In this document: piece after piece, positions 33,944-46,330 of the stretch | How the letters are laid out: the number at the start of each line of letters is the position of its first letter | Numbering within the stretch: the stretch's first letter is position 1 | Source: Ehretia macrophylla | Taxonomy: Eukaryota; Streptophyta; Magnoliopsida; Boraginales; Ehretiaceae | NCBI GenBank assembly: GCA_037974665.1 | Contig: CM075775.1 | Span: 39,520,152 to 39,584,151, forward strand | Direction: 5' to 3' | Length of the DNA stretch: 64,000 nucleotides | Notes under the pieces: model-generated | Database searches by the model: none | The model's input: the letters and a program-made list of their open reading frames with translations, nothing else | Told to the model about the DNA's origin: nothing | Position numbers and translations under genes: made by a program

Positions 33944-36900
33944 TAGGAGGCCCAACCTCGATTTGCGTGCGATACCTCGTTTCGTTTGTCCTAACCTAGA
34001 TTTGTATGCCTTGACCTAGGTTTAAGAATCGTGTTTCGTTTTGTGTGCCTTGCATTGAATTACGTGCATACATTTAGGGTTGCGTGCATTTACTTAGGAA
34101 ACTTATATTTGTCTCGTAGTTCGTGCCTTACCTCGTAGTGCGTGCCTAAAACCTAGGAAAGCGTGCCCTCACGATAATGAAGAAATCATCTTACACGAAG
34201 CACTAGATCATTAATTAATCCTACAAACTCCACTAACTAATATTAAAATGCTAAGTCAATGCACTAGAAGACGAAATTGCACCAAAAGCTAGACATTCTT
34301 ATTCTTTATTCTTTATTCTTTTGCATAGTCCAAGCACTCAATTAAATAATGCTCAAACAAGACAAAAATTCAGATTTGAAGACATGCTTGGCCGACCACA
34401 TGGTGCCTTTGTGCATGCATTTCAATTTCAAATCTAAACCTAGACATTCTATGACAACTATGACACAAAGCAATAAAAAAATGGCTCAAAAACCCTCCCC
34501 AATGCACCAAATCTCGACCCATTCCCTTGCCCATGCTAGGATGATTCAAATTATGCTCCTTGAAGACACAATTCTGAATTTTGCAAGGCCCTAGGCCGAC
34601 ACAAGCATCATATTCCTCAAAGCTTTCATTTTTCTTTCATTCATTCTTTCTTTCTCACATTTTCTCTCACTCTCTCAATCCTTCTCTCTCTCTCTCGGCC
34701 CTAGCTGAAATTATAGACTCCATAGCTAATTTCTTCATCCTAAGGCTCTTCAAGACCTCCAAGCTACTTAGGAGCTCGACCAAGCAAAGCTAGGAGCAAA
34801 GAAACGCACATGCAAGCTCATAGCACATTCATTTCGGCTTAGGTAAGTTGTTAGCTTCCATTTCTTTCTCTTCTTGTTCTAACCACATGAACCTACTAAA
34901 AACATGGTAACTTAGCTAGGAAATTAGAGAAATCTCAAGTTGTCTCTCAGCTAAGCAAGGAGAAGAGTCGACATTGTGCTTCATCAAGAGTTGTGCATCT
35001 TCTTTGTTGTCTTGCAAAGGTGAGGGCTAAAACTTCTTGAAAAGCCTTTAAAAACCACATGCATGCCTTTGAATGTCTATTTTTACCTCTGTACTTGTGA
35101 TATATGTGTGTACATGAGCTTTTGTAAGCATGCATAGCAAGATATTTGGCTAGAATGTGAAGATAGGTGAAATCGCGTATTTGACAGCTTTCTGTTCTGT
35201 TGCAACGAATCGATTTTTACCAGGTAAATGATGTTGCAAATGCGTGAAAATTGGTAGGTGACTAGTTTTGCCAGTTCTGAGAATTTTTCATAGAAATAGG
35301 CGAAAGCTAATTTTGAATCTAAGGTCCCCTAAATGGAAAAATGTCAAAATGTATCCAAATCTGGAAAATCTGGGAAAATGAAGCAGGTTTTGGCAGATTC
35401 ACTGTCTTTGTAGAACGAACCAGTTTTGACTTAGTAATTGATATCCAAAATGCATGAAATTTGGTGTGCTGCTATATTTTTCCGTTCTAGACATTTTTGT
35501 TAGAAATGTACTAAGGCTAAATCTTACCCTAAGGCCCTCAAAAATGACAAGTATTGAAATGTGTGCAAATCTGGACAGTTTTGTGTAGTCTCACGGTTTT
35601 GGCTATAACTCTTGAACCCGAACTCCAAATGATGCGAGGTTTGTTTCTGAATTTAGTTCACTCCTTAAAATTTAATTTGACATTTTGTTCACTAGAATTG
35701 GAGATTGTTTGCTTGTCTCAATGATTGTGAGAAAACAGACCATTGCAGTGAGGTTTTCATCTAGTGATATGCTTAGAAAAATTATTGTAGCTTCTCTTGT
35801 TGTATTAAATGCTTGGGATTGTGGCATTTGGATGTTGTGTAGACTGTTTTGAATGCTTGAGGGTGTTTGAATTAATCAATGCATGGCTTGAGTTTAATTA
35901 CGTGACAACTAGGACTTAATCGCACGGGTAAGCATGAATTGGAACCCTAATGACTAGGAAAAAACTCGCTAAGTGTTGATCCTATGGATATCGTGTTTTT
36001 ATTATGTGATTAGTAGGCTGCATGTAGTTGCCCTTGTAGCCTTAAATGTGATTTCGATGATTACATGTTGACAAGTAGGCCTTTCTTGCACTCGGTCCCA
36101 CGTAGATGTCGTAGCATGTTGAATAATCTTATTATTTGATTACGTGAACTTCGAAATGAGTTATATGACTTGATTTACATGCGTTACATGGCTGCCCGTT
36201 TAATATTCATATAACTCTATGTGCTTATAAGTGAAATCACCTGTCATATCGTGCCTCGCGTGTTTACTTGTCAATGTGCAATCTTATGACTTCTCGGAGG
36301 CAACCTACTTTGTTGTCCTCCAAATGTGATTTATTAAATGTCATAAATGTGCATTGCATACAAGGTTGTAACATTTCATTCTGGTGTGGTAGCGTTCACG
36401 CACACCGGGCGGCATCGGGCTTGCCGGTGCAACCGTGATTACCATTGTCCAATTCCCTCTCTCGCTTGGGGGCTAGACTTCCTCGGAGAGTTTGGTCGTA
36501 GGATTTCAGGGTATATCCAGAGTACACCCATTTGGCGTGATAAAGGGATGATTTGAAGTCAGCCGCAACAACTGATACTGGAAATGAACTGAGAGCAAAA
36601 GCTCACCATATCATTTTTTACTATGTGTATAAGTACTCTCGCTTGGTTCCTAGAGGACCTCGGGGAGGAAAGACGGGTAGTTGTGTTCTTTTACTTTTAC
36701 ATTACATTATGTACTTACTTGTGATATAATGTCATGCTTGTAAAAGGGTTTTCATAAGTTGAACCGAAAAATGAGTTTCAAAACTTATTTCTCGTTCCCC
36801 CTCGTTGAGTTCATTAGGACTCACCCTCTTTTATCATCTCAGGTGAAGAAGACTAGGAATAGGTACCCGAGGACAACGTGCCTAATGATGATTCCTTGGA

Positions 36901-37529
36901 ATGATTGCTTGCCCCACGTGCCTTACTTGACTATGGCCATTTTGTGAACGATATGTCGCTTGAAGACTATTTCATTTCTTACGTTACTTGTTATTGTATT
37001 GTAAATGACCCCCGTTGTAATTTGGGGTCTAATTTTGGCTTGTACTGATCATAACTAGATAGACACTACTATGGTTGTTTTTGCCATCGCTATTGACTAG
37101 TATCTATCATATGATTATGAAGTATCAGGTAACGATTAAGTAAAATGAATCTATCCAATCTTAAACAGGTCATTGTTAAGCTAAGATCAACAGGTACTTT
37201 TGTAACAAGGATTAACAAACAAACAAAACATAGTTATCATGCTAGACTGTTAATCAAACGAGACTTCGAGACAACTAGTAGGCGTTTCAATTGATAGTAA
37301 TCTTAGTTGGAAATGAATTTGAGATTGAAAGTTTTGAGGCATTTAGAGAATTAGGTCAAACTAAAGAGCCCAATTACAGCCGTTATGCTGCCAGATTTTC
37401 GGAGAATTTGTGGAGTTTCGGCTAAAATGTTAAGTGTTAAACTTTCATGAATGATTAAGTACGTGATATGACTTGAATGTTTAGATCACTCCCTAGTCTA
37501 ACCTCTATAGGTCGGGTTGGGGCGTGACA
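33944..37529 (+). repeat. 3' LTR of element B (3586 bp)
   Basis: Collinear with the 5' LTR. The first bases are TAGGAGGCCC instead of TGTGAGGCCC, so the canonical TG terminus is mutated. It ends GGTTGGGGCGTGACA. It contains the edge minisatellite, CT tract (34622-34697), 70-codon GC-block frame (36347-36556), TATA candidate (36628) and hairpin (37007-37029). Confidence 0.95.
36347..36556 (+). other. GC-rich LTR block frame, B 3' LTR
   Basis: Open frame of 69 residues starting MCIAYKVVTF and ending WRDKGMI. It is closely related to frames at 40305 and 48686 (C), 55992 (D, minus) and 59706 (E, minus). No signal peptide or known domain is seen. It is listed because the frame recurs, not because a product is shown. 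Confidence 0.25.
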
Positions 37530-37534
37530 GCGTG
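37530..37534. repeat. Target-site duplication, right copy, element B
   Basis: GCGTG, followed by the satellite reading GGGCTTGGGACCAG. It pairs with ACGTG at 25536-25540. Confidence 0.8.
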
Positions 37535-37930
37535 GGGCTTGGGACCAGATCTGCGTCACTCCGGTGCCCATAACTTTTGATCCGTAAGGAGTTACGCGGC
37601 GCACAGCATACCGTTGGAATGCTCTCCGAGAGCTCTAAGACGGGGGCATCAAGCCTGAATGGCTGCACTTATTTTCGGAGCCCAAAATCGAACATTTTCA
37701 CCAGTTTCGAGATATTTTTCTTCTTTTGCGTTGTTTTTCCGGCCTGGATACTATATCGTGAGCCGCGAAAAGGACGACAACCTAATCCATCACATTTCTA
37801 TTACCGAATCCTACAGCACCTTGGGCAAGACAACTTTGCTTCACGTAGAGGTTGGGCTCGCAAATCGAGGGCGTGCGGCTTGGGACCAGGTCTCCGTCAC
37901 TCCGGTGCCTATAACTTTTGATCCGTGAGA

Positions 37931-37935
37931 AGGTA
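37931..37935. repeat. Target-site duplication, left copy, element C
   Basis: AGGTA, against AGTTA at 49891-49895. The satellite consensus at this place is GGAGTTACG, so the left copy carries one change. Confidence 0.75.
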
Positions 37936-38614
37936 AGTGAGGCCTGACCTCGATTTACGTGCGATACCACATTTCGTGTGCCCTAACCTAGAATTACGTG
38001 CCTTGACCTAGGTTTAAGAATCGTGTTTTGTTCTGTGTGCCTTGCATTGAATGACGTGCATACATTTAGCGTTGCGTGCATTTACTTAGGAAACGTGCTT
38101 TCGTCTCGTAGTTCGTGCCTTACCTCGTAGTGCGTGCCCTAAACTTAGGAAAGCGTGCCCACACGCTAATCAAGAAAGCATCTTACACGAAGCAGTAGAT
38201 CATTAATTAATCCTACAAACTCCACTAACTAATATTAAAATGCTAATTCAACTCACTAGAAGACGAAATTGCACCAAAAGCTAAGCATTCTTTATTCTTT
38301 ATTCCTTATTCTTTTGCACATCCCAAACACACAATATTATATTGCTCAACCAAGACAAAAATTCATAATCTTGCACAAGCTTGGCTGACCACATGGAGCA
38401 TTTAAACAAGCATTGCAATTTCAAATTTATTCCTAGACATTCTATGACAAGTTATGACACAAAGCAAAAAAAAAAAACCTAAAACCCTACCCAATGCACC
38501 CAAAATCTCGACACATGCAAATGCCCATACTAGGTGATTCAAAAACATGCTCCTTGAAGACACAAATCAGAATTTTCAAGGCCCTAGGCCGATACATGCA
38601 TCAACTCTTCAAGC

Positions 38615-38692
38615 TTTTCATTTTCTTTCATTATTTCTCTCATTCTTTCTCTCATTTCTCTCATTCTTTCTCTCAATTCTTCTCTCTCTCTC
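38615..38692 (+). repeat. CT-rich microsatellite tract (C 5' LTR)
   Basis: Repeated TTTCTCTCATTC runs. The 3' LTR counterpart (47012-47074) is shorter, so slippage has occurred since insertion. Confidence 0.8.
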
Positions 38693-40304
38693 AGCCCTAG
38701 CTGCAATTATTGACTCCATAGCTTAAGTTTATCATCCAAAGGTTCTTCAAGACATGCAAGTTACTAAGGAACTCGACCAAGCAAGCTAGAATGCAAAAAG
38801 ACACACATGCAAGCTTATAGAACCTTCATTTTGGCTTAGGTAAGTTTGATAGCTCCTATTTCATTTTCTTTTTGTTCTAACCACATGCACCTACTAAGAA
38901 CATGGTAACTTAACTAGGAATTAAAGAATCTCAAGTTGTCTTTCGGCTAAGCAAGGAGAAAAGTAGATTTTGTGCTTCATCAAGAGTTTTGTGCATCTTC
39001 TTTGTTGTCTTGCTAAGGTGAGGGCTAAAACTCTCTTGAAAAGCTTTCAAAACCACATGCATGCCTTTAAATGTCTATTTTTACCTCTGTACTTGTGATA
39101 TATGTGTGTACATGAGCTTTTGTAAACATGCATGGCAAGAAATTTGGCTAGAATGTGATGATAGATGAAATCGCGTATTGGAAAGTCTTCTGACTTGTTG
39201 GTACGAAGTGATTTTGACCAGGTAAATGATGTTAAAAATGTTTGAAAATTGGGAGGTGACTAGTTTTTCCAGTTCTAAGAATTTTTCGTAGAAATAGGCC
39301 AAAGCTAATTTTGACTCTAAGGTCCCCAAAATGGCAAAACATCGAAAGATGTCCAAATCTGGAAAATCTGGAAAATGAACCAGTTTTGACTTAGTAAATA
39401 ATGTCCAAAATGCATGAAATTTGGTGTTCTGCTAGATTGTTTTGTTCTGGACATTTTTTTCAGAAATAGACTAAGGCTAAATCGGACCCTAAGGCTCTCA
39501 AAAATGACAAGTATTGAAATGTGTGCAAATCTGGACAGTTTTGCGTAGTCTCACGGTTTTGGCTATAACTCTTGAACCCGAACTCCAAATGATGCGAGGT
39601 TTCTTTCTGAATTTAGTTAACTCCTTAAGATTTAATTTGACATTTTGTTCACTGGAATTGGATATTTTTTGCTTGTCTCAATGATTGTGAGAAAACAGAC
39701 CATTGCAATGAGATTTTCATCTAGTGATATGCTTTGAAAACTATTGTAACTTCTCTTGTTGTATTAAATGCTTGGGATTGTGGCACTTGGATGTTGTGTG
39801 GACTGTTTTGAATGCTTGAGGGTCTTTTAATTAATCGATGCATGGCTTGAGTTTAATTACGTGACAACTTGGGGCTTAATCGCACGGGTGAGCATGAATT
39901 GAAACCCTAATGACTAGGAAAGCTCGCTAAGTGTTGATCCTATGGATATCGTGTTTAATTATGTGATTAGTAGGCTGCCCGTAGTTGCCCTTATAGCCCT
40001 AAATGTGATTACGATGATTACATATTGACAAGTAGATGCTTCTTGCATCCGGTCCCACGTAAACATCGTTGCATGTTGTATGACCTTATCATTTGATTAC
40101 GTGAACTTCGAAATGAGTTATATGACTTAATTTACATGTGTTACATGGCTGCCCATTTAATATTCATATAACTCCATGTGCTTTACGAGTGAAACTACCT
40201 GTCATATCATGCCTCGTGTGTTTACTTGTCAATGTGCAATCTTATGACTGTTTGGAGGCAACCTACGTTGTTGTCCTCCTAATGTGATATATTAAATGTC
40301 ATAA

Positions 40305-40514
40305 ATGTGCATTGCATACAAGGTTGCAACCTTTCATTCTGGCATGGTAGCGTTCACGCACACCTGGCGGCATCGGGCTTGCCGGTGCAACCGTGACTAC
40401 CATTGTCCAATTCCTTCTCTCACTTGGGGGCTAGACTTCCTCGGAGAGTCGGGTCGTAGGATTTTGGGGTACATCCGGAGTACACCCATTTGGCGTGATA
40501 AGGGGATGATTTAA
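40305..40514 (+). other. GC-rich LTR block frame, C 5' LTR
   Basis: Frame of 69 residues starting MCIAYKVATF. Its partner in the 3' LTR at 48686-48895 differs by a handful of residues, although the LTRs were identical at insertion. Those changes therefore arose without evident constraint. Confidence 0.25.
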
Positions 40515-40584
40515 AGTCGGCCGCAACAACTGATACTAGAAATGAACTGAGAGCAAAAGCTCACCGTATCCTTTTCACTAGGTG

Positions 40585-40590
40585 TATAAG
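40585..40590 (+). promoter_or_regulatory. Candidate TATA box, C 5' LTR
   Basis: TATAAG in GGTGTATAAGTACTCTCGC, 915 bp before the LTR end, in the context kept in the other LTRs except A2. Confidence 0.3.
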
Positions 40591-41511
40591 TACTCTCGCT
40601 TGGTTCCTAGAGGACCTCGGGGAGGAAAGACGGGTAATCGTGTTCTTTTACTTTTATAGTACATTATAAACTTACTTGTGATATATGTCATGCTTGCAAA
40701 AAGAGTTTTCATAAGTTGAACCGGAAAATAAAGTTTCAAAACTTATTTCTCGTTCCCTCTCGTTGAGTTCATAAGAACTCACCCTCTTTTATCATCTCAG
40801 GTGAAGAAGACCAGGAACAGGTACCCGAGGACAATGTGCTTTTTGATGATTCCTTGGAATGATTGCTTGCCCTACGTACCTTACGTGACTTACGTGACTA
40901 TGGCCATTTTGTGAACGATATGTTGCTTGAAGACTATTTCTTATATTGCTTGTTATTGTATTGTAAATGACCCCCGTTGTAATTTGGGGTCAAATTTTGG
41001 CTTGTACTGGTCATAATTAGTTAGACACCCTTATGGTCGTTTTTTCTATCGCTACTGATTAGTATCTATCGCAGGCTTATGAAGTATCAGGTAAAGGATT
41101 AAGTAAAATGAATCTATCCAATCTTAAGCAGGTACTCATTGGTAGACTAAGATCAACAGGTACTTTTGTAACAAGGATTAACAAACAAACGAGACAGAGT
41201 TATCATGCTAGGTTGTTAATTAAACGAGACATCGAGATAACTAGTAAGCGTTTCAATTGGTGATAAATAGTAATCTTAGTTGGGAATGAATTTGAGACTG
41301 AAAGTATTGAGGCATTTAGAGAATTAGGTCAAACTAAAGAGCCCAATTACAGCCGTTATGCTGCTGGTTTTTCGGAGAATCTGTGGAGTTTAGGCTAAAC
41401 GTTAAGTGTTAAACCTTCATGAACGATTAAGTACGTGAATGACTTGAATGTTTAGATCACACCCTAGCCTAACCTCTATAGGTCGGGTTGGGGCGTGACA
41501 CCTTATAGAAA

Positions 41512-41523
41512 TGGTATCAGAGC
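41512..41523 (+). other. Primer-binding site of element C (initiator tRNA-Met)
   Basis: TGGTATCAGAGC, 11 bases after the LTR end, identical in sequence and spacing to element B. Confidence 0.92.
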
Positions 41524-41778
41524 TTAGATTGCTTAAGCTGTGTTTAACTCTCGGACCATGGGTAGAAGCCCTAAGGTATTTGAGATGACTTGTTTATATG
41601 TGTTATTGTGTGATAATATCAATTGTGCCTTCTCTGTTTCTATGTGCTTATGTGATTAACATGTTTTAACTGTTTCTAGAATTATGTATCTATATAAAAT
41701 TATATGTTGCATATCTTATGCATTAAATTCTTGTTTGTCGTATTCCAATAAATTGTGCATCGTAATTTGTGCCTATAG
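41524..41778 (+). other. Untranslated leader of element C
   Basis: About 255 bp, AT-rich, aligned to the leader of B. No coding signal is seen. Confidence 0.7.
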
Positions 41779-42847
41779 ATGGCTGGCCCTAGTACCCGCA
41801 ATACTAATAGGAGCGGTGAGCCCCAAGAGACCGGAGATGCTTATCAAACTAATCCTGGCATGGCTATGTTTAATATGATGGCGAATGCCATCGATCGCGT
41901 GTCACGAGTGATGGAACGTCAAGATGCACGTGAAGCAAACAACAACAACAACAACAGGAATGATGGTAACCATGGGAGAAATAACAGAATGTGAGAGTTC
42001 CTTGACTTTCACCCGTCCAAATTCTTTGGGGAAGCTGATGATGAAAAGGCAGAGGCTTGGCTGTCTGAGATTGAAAGGATTTTCAGGTCACTTAACTACA
42101 CTGACGAGGAAAAGGTGGAGTTCGCTGGGTTTCTGTTGCACGGGGATGCTGAGCATTGGTGGCACACCATGGAGGGACTTTGGGAAACTGATCATACACC
42201 TCGCTTGTGGGGTAATTTCGTTAAGGCATTCAAGGAAAAATACGTACCTGCAGTTTCCAGGCAGAGGCGGATTGAGGAATTCATGCACTTGAACCAGGGT
42301 AACATGATGGTGGCCTAGTACGAGGCTCGTTTTGACCAACTGTCCCAATATGCTCAATACATGGTCAGTACCCCTGAGGCGAAGATGTGGAAATTTACGA
42401 ATGGGTTGAGGCCAGAAATTCAGGATCAGTTGGCTTCGCATGACTTCACTACCTATTATGCTTTCCTTGCTGCTGCTTCCCGACTTGAGAAGAGGAAACT
42501 TGATAGAGCCGGTTCAAGTCAGCCGAACAAGAAACCATATTAGCCTCCAGGTCAACAGAGGAAATTCCAGAGTCAGAGTCGCAGTCAGGGCCAGAGCCAG
42601 AACAAACCAGTTAATAACCGTGGCCCGACTAAAGCACCATCAGCCTCTTCCTCCAGCGGATCCACAGGTAGTTCACCTGCTGCTCAGTCTATTAACTATT
42701 CTTACTGTGACAAGAAGGGTCACACCGAGGCCCAATGCTTGAAGAAGTCAGGACGATGTGTGCGGTGTGGCAGTGATCAACATCAGATCAAGGATTGCCC
42801 TAAATGGTAAGGAGGACAAAATTAGGTTAAACTGGCTGGTAGAGGCA
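41779..42847 (+). pseudogene. gag: gag of element C (broken)
   Basis: Starts MAGPSTRNTNRSG. The capsid-type region carries WLSEIERIF, the WWHTMEG stretch (its first Trp is the stop in B), FKEKYVPAVSRQRRIEEFMH and QDQLASHDF. The second zinc knuckle is intact, CVRCGSDQHQIKDC (C-X2-C-X4-H-X4-C); the first lacks its first Cys, as in B. Stops: TGA 41992 (CGG in B), TAG 42316 (CAG in B), TAG 42541 (CAG in B), TAA 42808 and TAG 42823 (both CAA in B). Most are C-to-T changes. Confidence 0.9.
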
Positions 42848-44349
42848 AGACTCTAGTTCCTAGAGTTCAAGCCCGAGCTTATGCTATTGAGTGCGAGGAG
42901 CTTCCTGAGGAGACCGTTGCTGTTGAAGGTACATTCTTGATACTAAATCAACCTGTTAGGGTGCTAATTGATCTAGGTGCTACTCATTCATTTATTACTC
43001 CCTTATGTGTGCAACGTGTGAAACTACGAGTTGTATGTTTGCCTTACGAAGTAGAAGTTGGTACTCCAATGGGTTCTAAACTTGTTACTAGCTCAACTTG
43101 TAAAGCATGTAAAATTCAAATTAAAGATAGGGAATTCTTGGCCAATCTTATTGTATTACCATTTCGAGACTATGAAGTCATCTTAGGGATGGACTGGTTG
43201 GCAAAGCATCATGCCCAACTAGATTGCCAGACGAAGATTGTAACATTCCAGATACCTGGTCAACCAATATTAGAGGTAATGGGTCGAAGAGACTTCACCG
43301 GAAGTTCCATCATTTCATCTACGAAAGTAGTGAAGTCCTTGAGGAAAGGATGTAATGGATACTTAGCTTACCTCATCAACAAGCCGTCGGACAAAGCTAA
43401 GTTGGAGGAGATGCCAGTGATTAAAGATTATGCGGATGTGTTTCCAGAAGAATTACCTGGTTTACCCCCAAATCGGGAGATCGAGTTCGTTATAGAATTA
43501 CTGCTTGGCACCCAGCCAATATCTAAAGCTCCCTATCGTATGGTACCAGCCAAGCTACAAGAACTGAAGGACCAATTGCAAGGATTGTTGAAGAAGGGGT
43601 TCGTTCAACCAAGTTCTTCTCCATGGGGTGCACCAGTCCTATTTGTAAAGAAGAAAGACGGAACGTTGAGGCTATGCATCGATTACCGAGGATTGAACCA
43701 AGTGACCGTCAAGAATAAATACCCACTTCCACTGATCGACGAGTTGTTTGATCAACTTCAGGGAGACAAAGTGTATTCAAAGGTCGACTTGAGGCAAGGG
43801 TACTATCAATTGCGGATCAAAAAGGAGGATGTGCCTAAAATGACTTTCAGGACGAGATATGGGCATTATGAATATGTGGTGATGTCGTTTGGGCTAACTA
43901 ACGCCCTTGCAGCTTTGATGGACTTGATGCACAGGGTGTTTCAACCCCATTTGGACCAATTTGTGGTGATCTTTATTAATGATATTTTGGTATACTCGAC
44001 ATCCGAGGCTGAGCATGTACAACATCTGCGATTGGTACTGCAGAAACTTCGAGAGCATCAATTGTACGCGAAGTTTAGCAAATGTGAATTTTGGTTGCAG
44101 CAGATTGCATTTTTAGGGCACATCATATCCCAAGAGGGAATAGTAGTGGATCCAGCAAAGATAGAAGTGGTGATGTCTCAAAGGAAGCCGGAAAATGTTA
44201 CGAAGGTTCGGAGTTTTTCTGGTCTAGCCGGCTATTATCGAAGGTTCGTGAAGGATTTCTCAAAGATGCAGGACCGCTTACAAAGCTCACTCAAAAGAAA
44301 ACGAAGTTCGTGTGGGATGACAAGTGTGAGAACAGCTTCCAAGAATTGA
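42848..44349 (+). pseudogene. pol: Protease and reverse transcriptase of element C (470-codon open segment)
   Basis: Open from 42937 to 44349. The protease site reads [11 protein letters not shown], with leucine in place of the catalytic-triad Ser/Thr of [17 protein letters not shown] follows. RT motifs: [31 protein letters not shown], then MSFGLTNAL (normally MPFGLTNAP). The catalytic site reads FIND, because codon 43978-43980 is AAT where B has GAT. RT activity would be lost even without the frameshift. A single-base deletion near 44267 moves the frame; the last 30 or so residues of the open segment are out of frame. Confidence 0.92.
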
Positions 44350-44830
44350 AGAAAAGATTGACTACCGCACTTGTTCTTGCATTGCCTGAAGGGAGTCAAG
44401 GTTTTGTAATCTATAGCGATGCCTCGAAGGAAGGACTGGGTTGTGTGTTGATGCAAAATGGTAGAGTGATTACGTATGCTTCTAGGAAACCGAAGTTGTA
44501 TGAATTGAAATACCCGACGCATGATTTGGAGTTAGCGTCTATTGTGTTTGCACTCAAGAAATGGAGGCACTATCTATGGGGTAACAAGTTCGAGGTGTTT
44601 ACTGATTACAAGAGCTTGAAATACTTGTTCTCACAAAAGGAGTTGAACATGAGGCAAAGAAGGTGGATGGAGCTTTTGGATGATTATAACTACACAATCA
44701 ATTATGTGCCCGGTAAAGGAAATGTAGTTACAGATGCCTTAAGTCGAAAAGCGAGCATGGTAAAACTGGAAGTTAAGGTGCAGGAGTTGTTAAAGGAAGC
44801 ATTCTTGTGGAAACCACAATTGACTCAAAA
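44265..44830 (+). pseudogene. RNase H region of element C (shifted frame)
   Basis: After the first single-base deletion, the frame continues with [53 protein letters not shown] and [11 protein letters not shown], that is the RNase H acids in order. The histidine of the TDH motif is tyrosine here. A second single-base deletion in an A run near 44828 (four A where B has five) moves the frame again. RNase H would degrade the RNA strand of the RNA:DNA hybrid. Confidence 0.9.
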
Positions 44831-46291
44831 GGGTTACTTTTTGCCACTACACAAGTTCAATCGACCTTGTTGTTTGAATTACGAGAGGCTCAACAGAAGG
44901 ACCAACAGTTTCAGAAGATTAAAGAAAGCAACACAGATTTCAAGTTTCATGATGATGGTATTTGGAGGTTTAGGAATCGGATTTGTGTTCCTAATGAGCC
45001 AGAGCTGAAAAAGAAGATTCTTGAAGAAGCCCATAATTCAAGATACACTATTCACCCCGGCGGAACAAAGATGTACTGGGATTTGAAGCAAAACTATTGG
45101 TGCAATAACATGAAGAGAGAGATTGCGAAGTTTGTGGCACGGTGTTTGACTTGCCAGAGAGTCAAAGCAGAACATCAATGACCAGCCAGTTTACTTCAAC
45201 CGTTGGAAATTCCTCAATGGAAATGGGAACATATAACTATGGACTTTGTCATGGATCTGCCCAGGTCACAAAAGGGTGATGACGCCGTTTGGGTCATAGT
45301 GGATAGATTGACCAAGTCAGCGCACTTCTTACTGATGAACAAGGAGGATAATCCTAAGAAATTGGGAGATATGTATGTGGCGGATATTGTAAGGTTGCAC
45401 GGGATACCTGTGAGTATTGTATCGGATAGGGATCCTTGCTTTACTTCCCAATTTGGGAAGAGATTGCAAGAAGCTTTGGGAACGAAGTTGAGTTTCAGCA
45501 CGGCTTATCACCCTCAGACTGATGGACAATCTGAGAGAACTATTCAGATTCTGGAGGATATGCTGAGGGCGTGTGTTTTAGACTTCGGGAAAGGTTGGGA
45601 GAAATATCTGTCTCTAGCGGAGTTCGCTTATAATAACAGTTATCAGGCCACTATCGGGATGGCCCTATTTGAAGCATTGTATGGACGTAAGTGTCGATCC
45701 CTAATTTACTGGGATGAAGTAGGTGAGATGAAGACTTTTGACCCGACCCTTCTACCTGAACTTATGAAGACTGTTGATAATGTCCACCTTATCCGGAAAC
45801 AGATGCTTACTGCCCAAAGTAGGCAGAAAAGTTACGCAGACCGACGGAGACGGAGTCTAGAGTTTGAGGTCGGCAACAAGGTATTCTTGAAGATATCACC
45901 CCGGAGGGGATTGGTTAAACATGGCAAGGGTGGAAAGTTGAGCCCGAGGTTTGTAGGACCATTTGAGATAATTGAGAAGGTTGAAAAATTGGCGTATCGC
46001 CTGGAACTACCCCAAAACCTCTCCAATATTCACGACGTCTTTCATGTTTCAATGCTACGAAAGTATCACCCTGATTCCTCACATATCTTGGAGCCAGAGT
46101 CGTTGCAGCTTCGGGATAACTTATCTTATGAAGAGAAGCCCATTCGGATCCTAGACCAGCAAGATCGGGAGTTGCGCAACAAATCCATACCGATGGTGAA
46201 AGTGTTGTGGGATCATCATGGGGTTGAAGAAGCAACGTGGGAAAGGCGAGACCAGATGGAGCAACAGCATCCAGCTTTATTTCAAAGGTAA
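44831..46291 (+). pseudogene. Integrase and chromodomain-like tail of element C
   Basis: HNSRYTIHPGG and CLTCQRVK form the zinc-binding part, followed by a TGA at 45179 (CGA in B). The remainder is open for 362 codons from 45203. In that segment the catalytic acids are D14 ([10 protein letters not shown]), D75 (VSDRDP) and E111 (QSERTIQ). The last two are separated by 35 residues, as in retroviral-type integrases. A GPF motif lies at 252-254. The tail (about residues 308-362) carries KVLWDHHGVEEATWE, a chromodomain-like module thought to steer chromoviruses to heterochromatin. The natural TAA is at 46289. Confidence 0.93.
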
Positions 46292-46318
46292 TATCGAATT
46301 TCGGGATGAAATTCTTTT

Positions 46319-46330
46319 AAGTAGAGAGGA
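46319..46330 (+). other. Polypurine tract of element C
   Basis: AAGTAGAGAGGA just before the 3' LTR, a degraded form of the B tract. The upstream GGGATGAAATTCTTTT is shared. Confidence 0.85.

Larger units (their letters stand above)
25541..37529 (+). mobile_element. Retrotransposon B: full-length, inactive Ty3/gypsy chromovirus (Tekay/Del-like), about 12 kb
   Basis: The structure in order is 5' LTR (25541-29122), spacer, tRNA-iMet primer-binding site (29134-29145), leader, gag-pol reading frame (29400-33903), polypurine tract (33931-33943) and 3' LTR (33944-37529). The 5-bp TSDs match the satellite. Domain order PR-RT-RH-IN marks Ty3/gypsy, and the chromodomain-like tail with very long LTRs points to Tekay/Del. 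The frame holds about ten stop codons and one 11-bp frameshifting deletion. The LTRs differ visibly (several changes per 230 bp in the stretch compared), so this insertion looks older than C. Confidence 0.95.
37530..37935 (+). repeat. Satellite segment S5 between elements B and C (406 bp)
   Basis: Just over one monomer, continuing exactly where the satellite was broken by B (GCGTGGGGCTTGGG) and running to ATCCGTGAGAAGGTA, where C inserted. Orientation (+). Confidence 0.96.
37936..41500 (+). repeat. 5' LTR of element C (3565 bp)
   Basis: Begins AGTGAGGCCTGACC (first T changed to A) and ends GGTTGGGGCGTGACA. Internal features: edge minisatellite (to about 38160), a poly-A run (about 38467), a CT tract longer than in the 3' LTR (38615-38692), a GC-block frame (40305-40514), a TATA candidate (40585), two copies of TTACGTGAC (40881-40898) and a hairpin (40969-40991). 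Confidence 0.95.
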
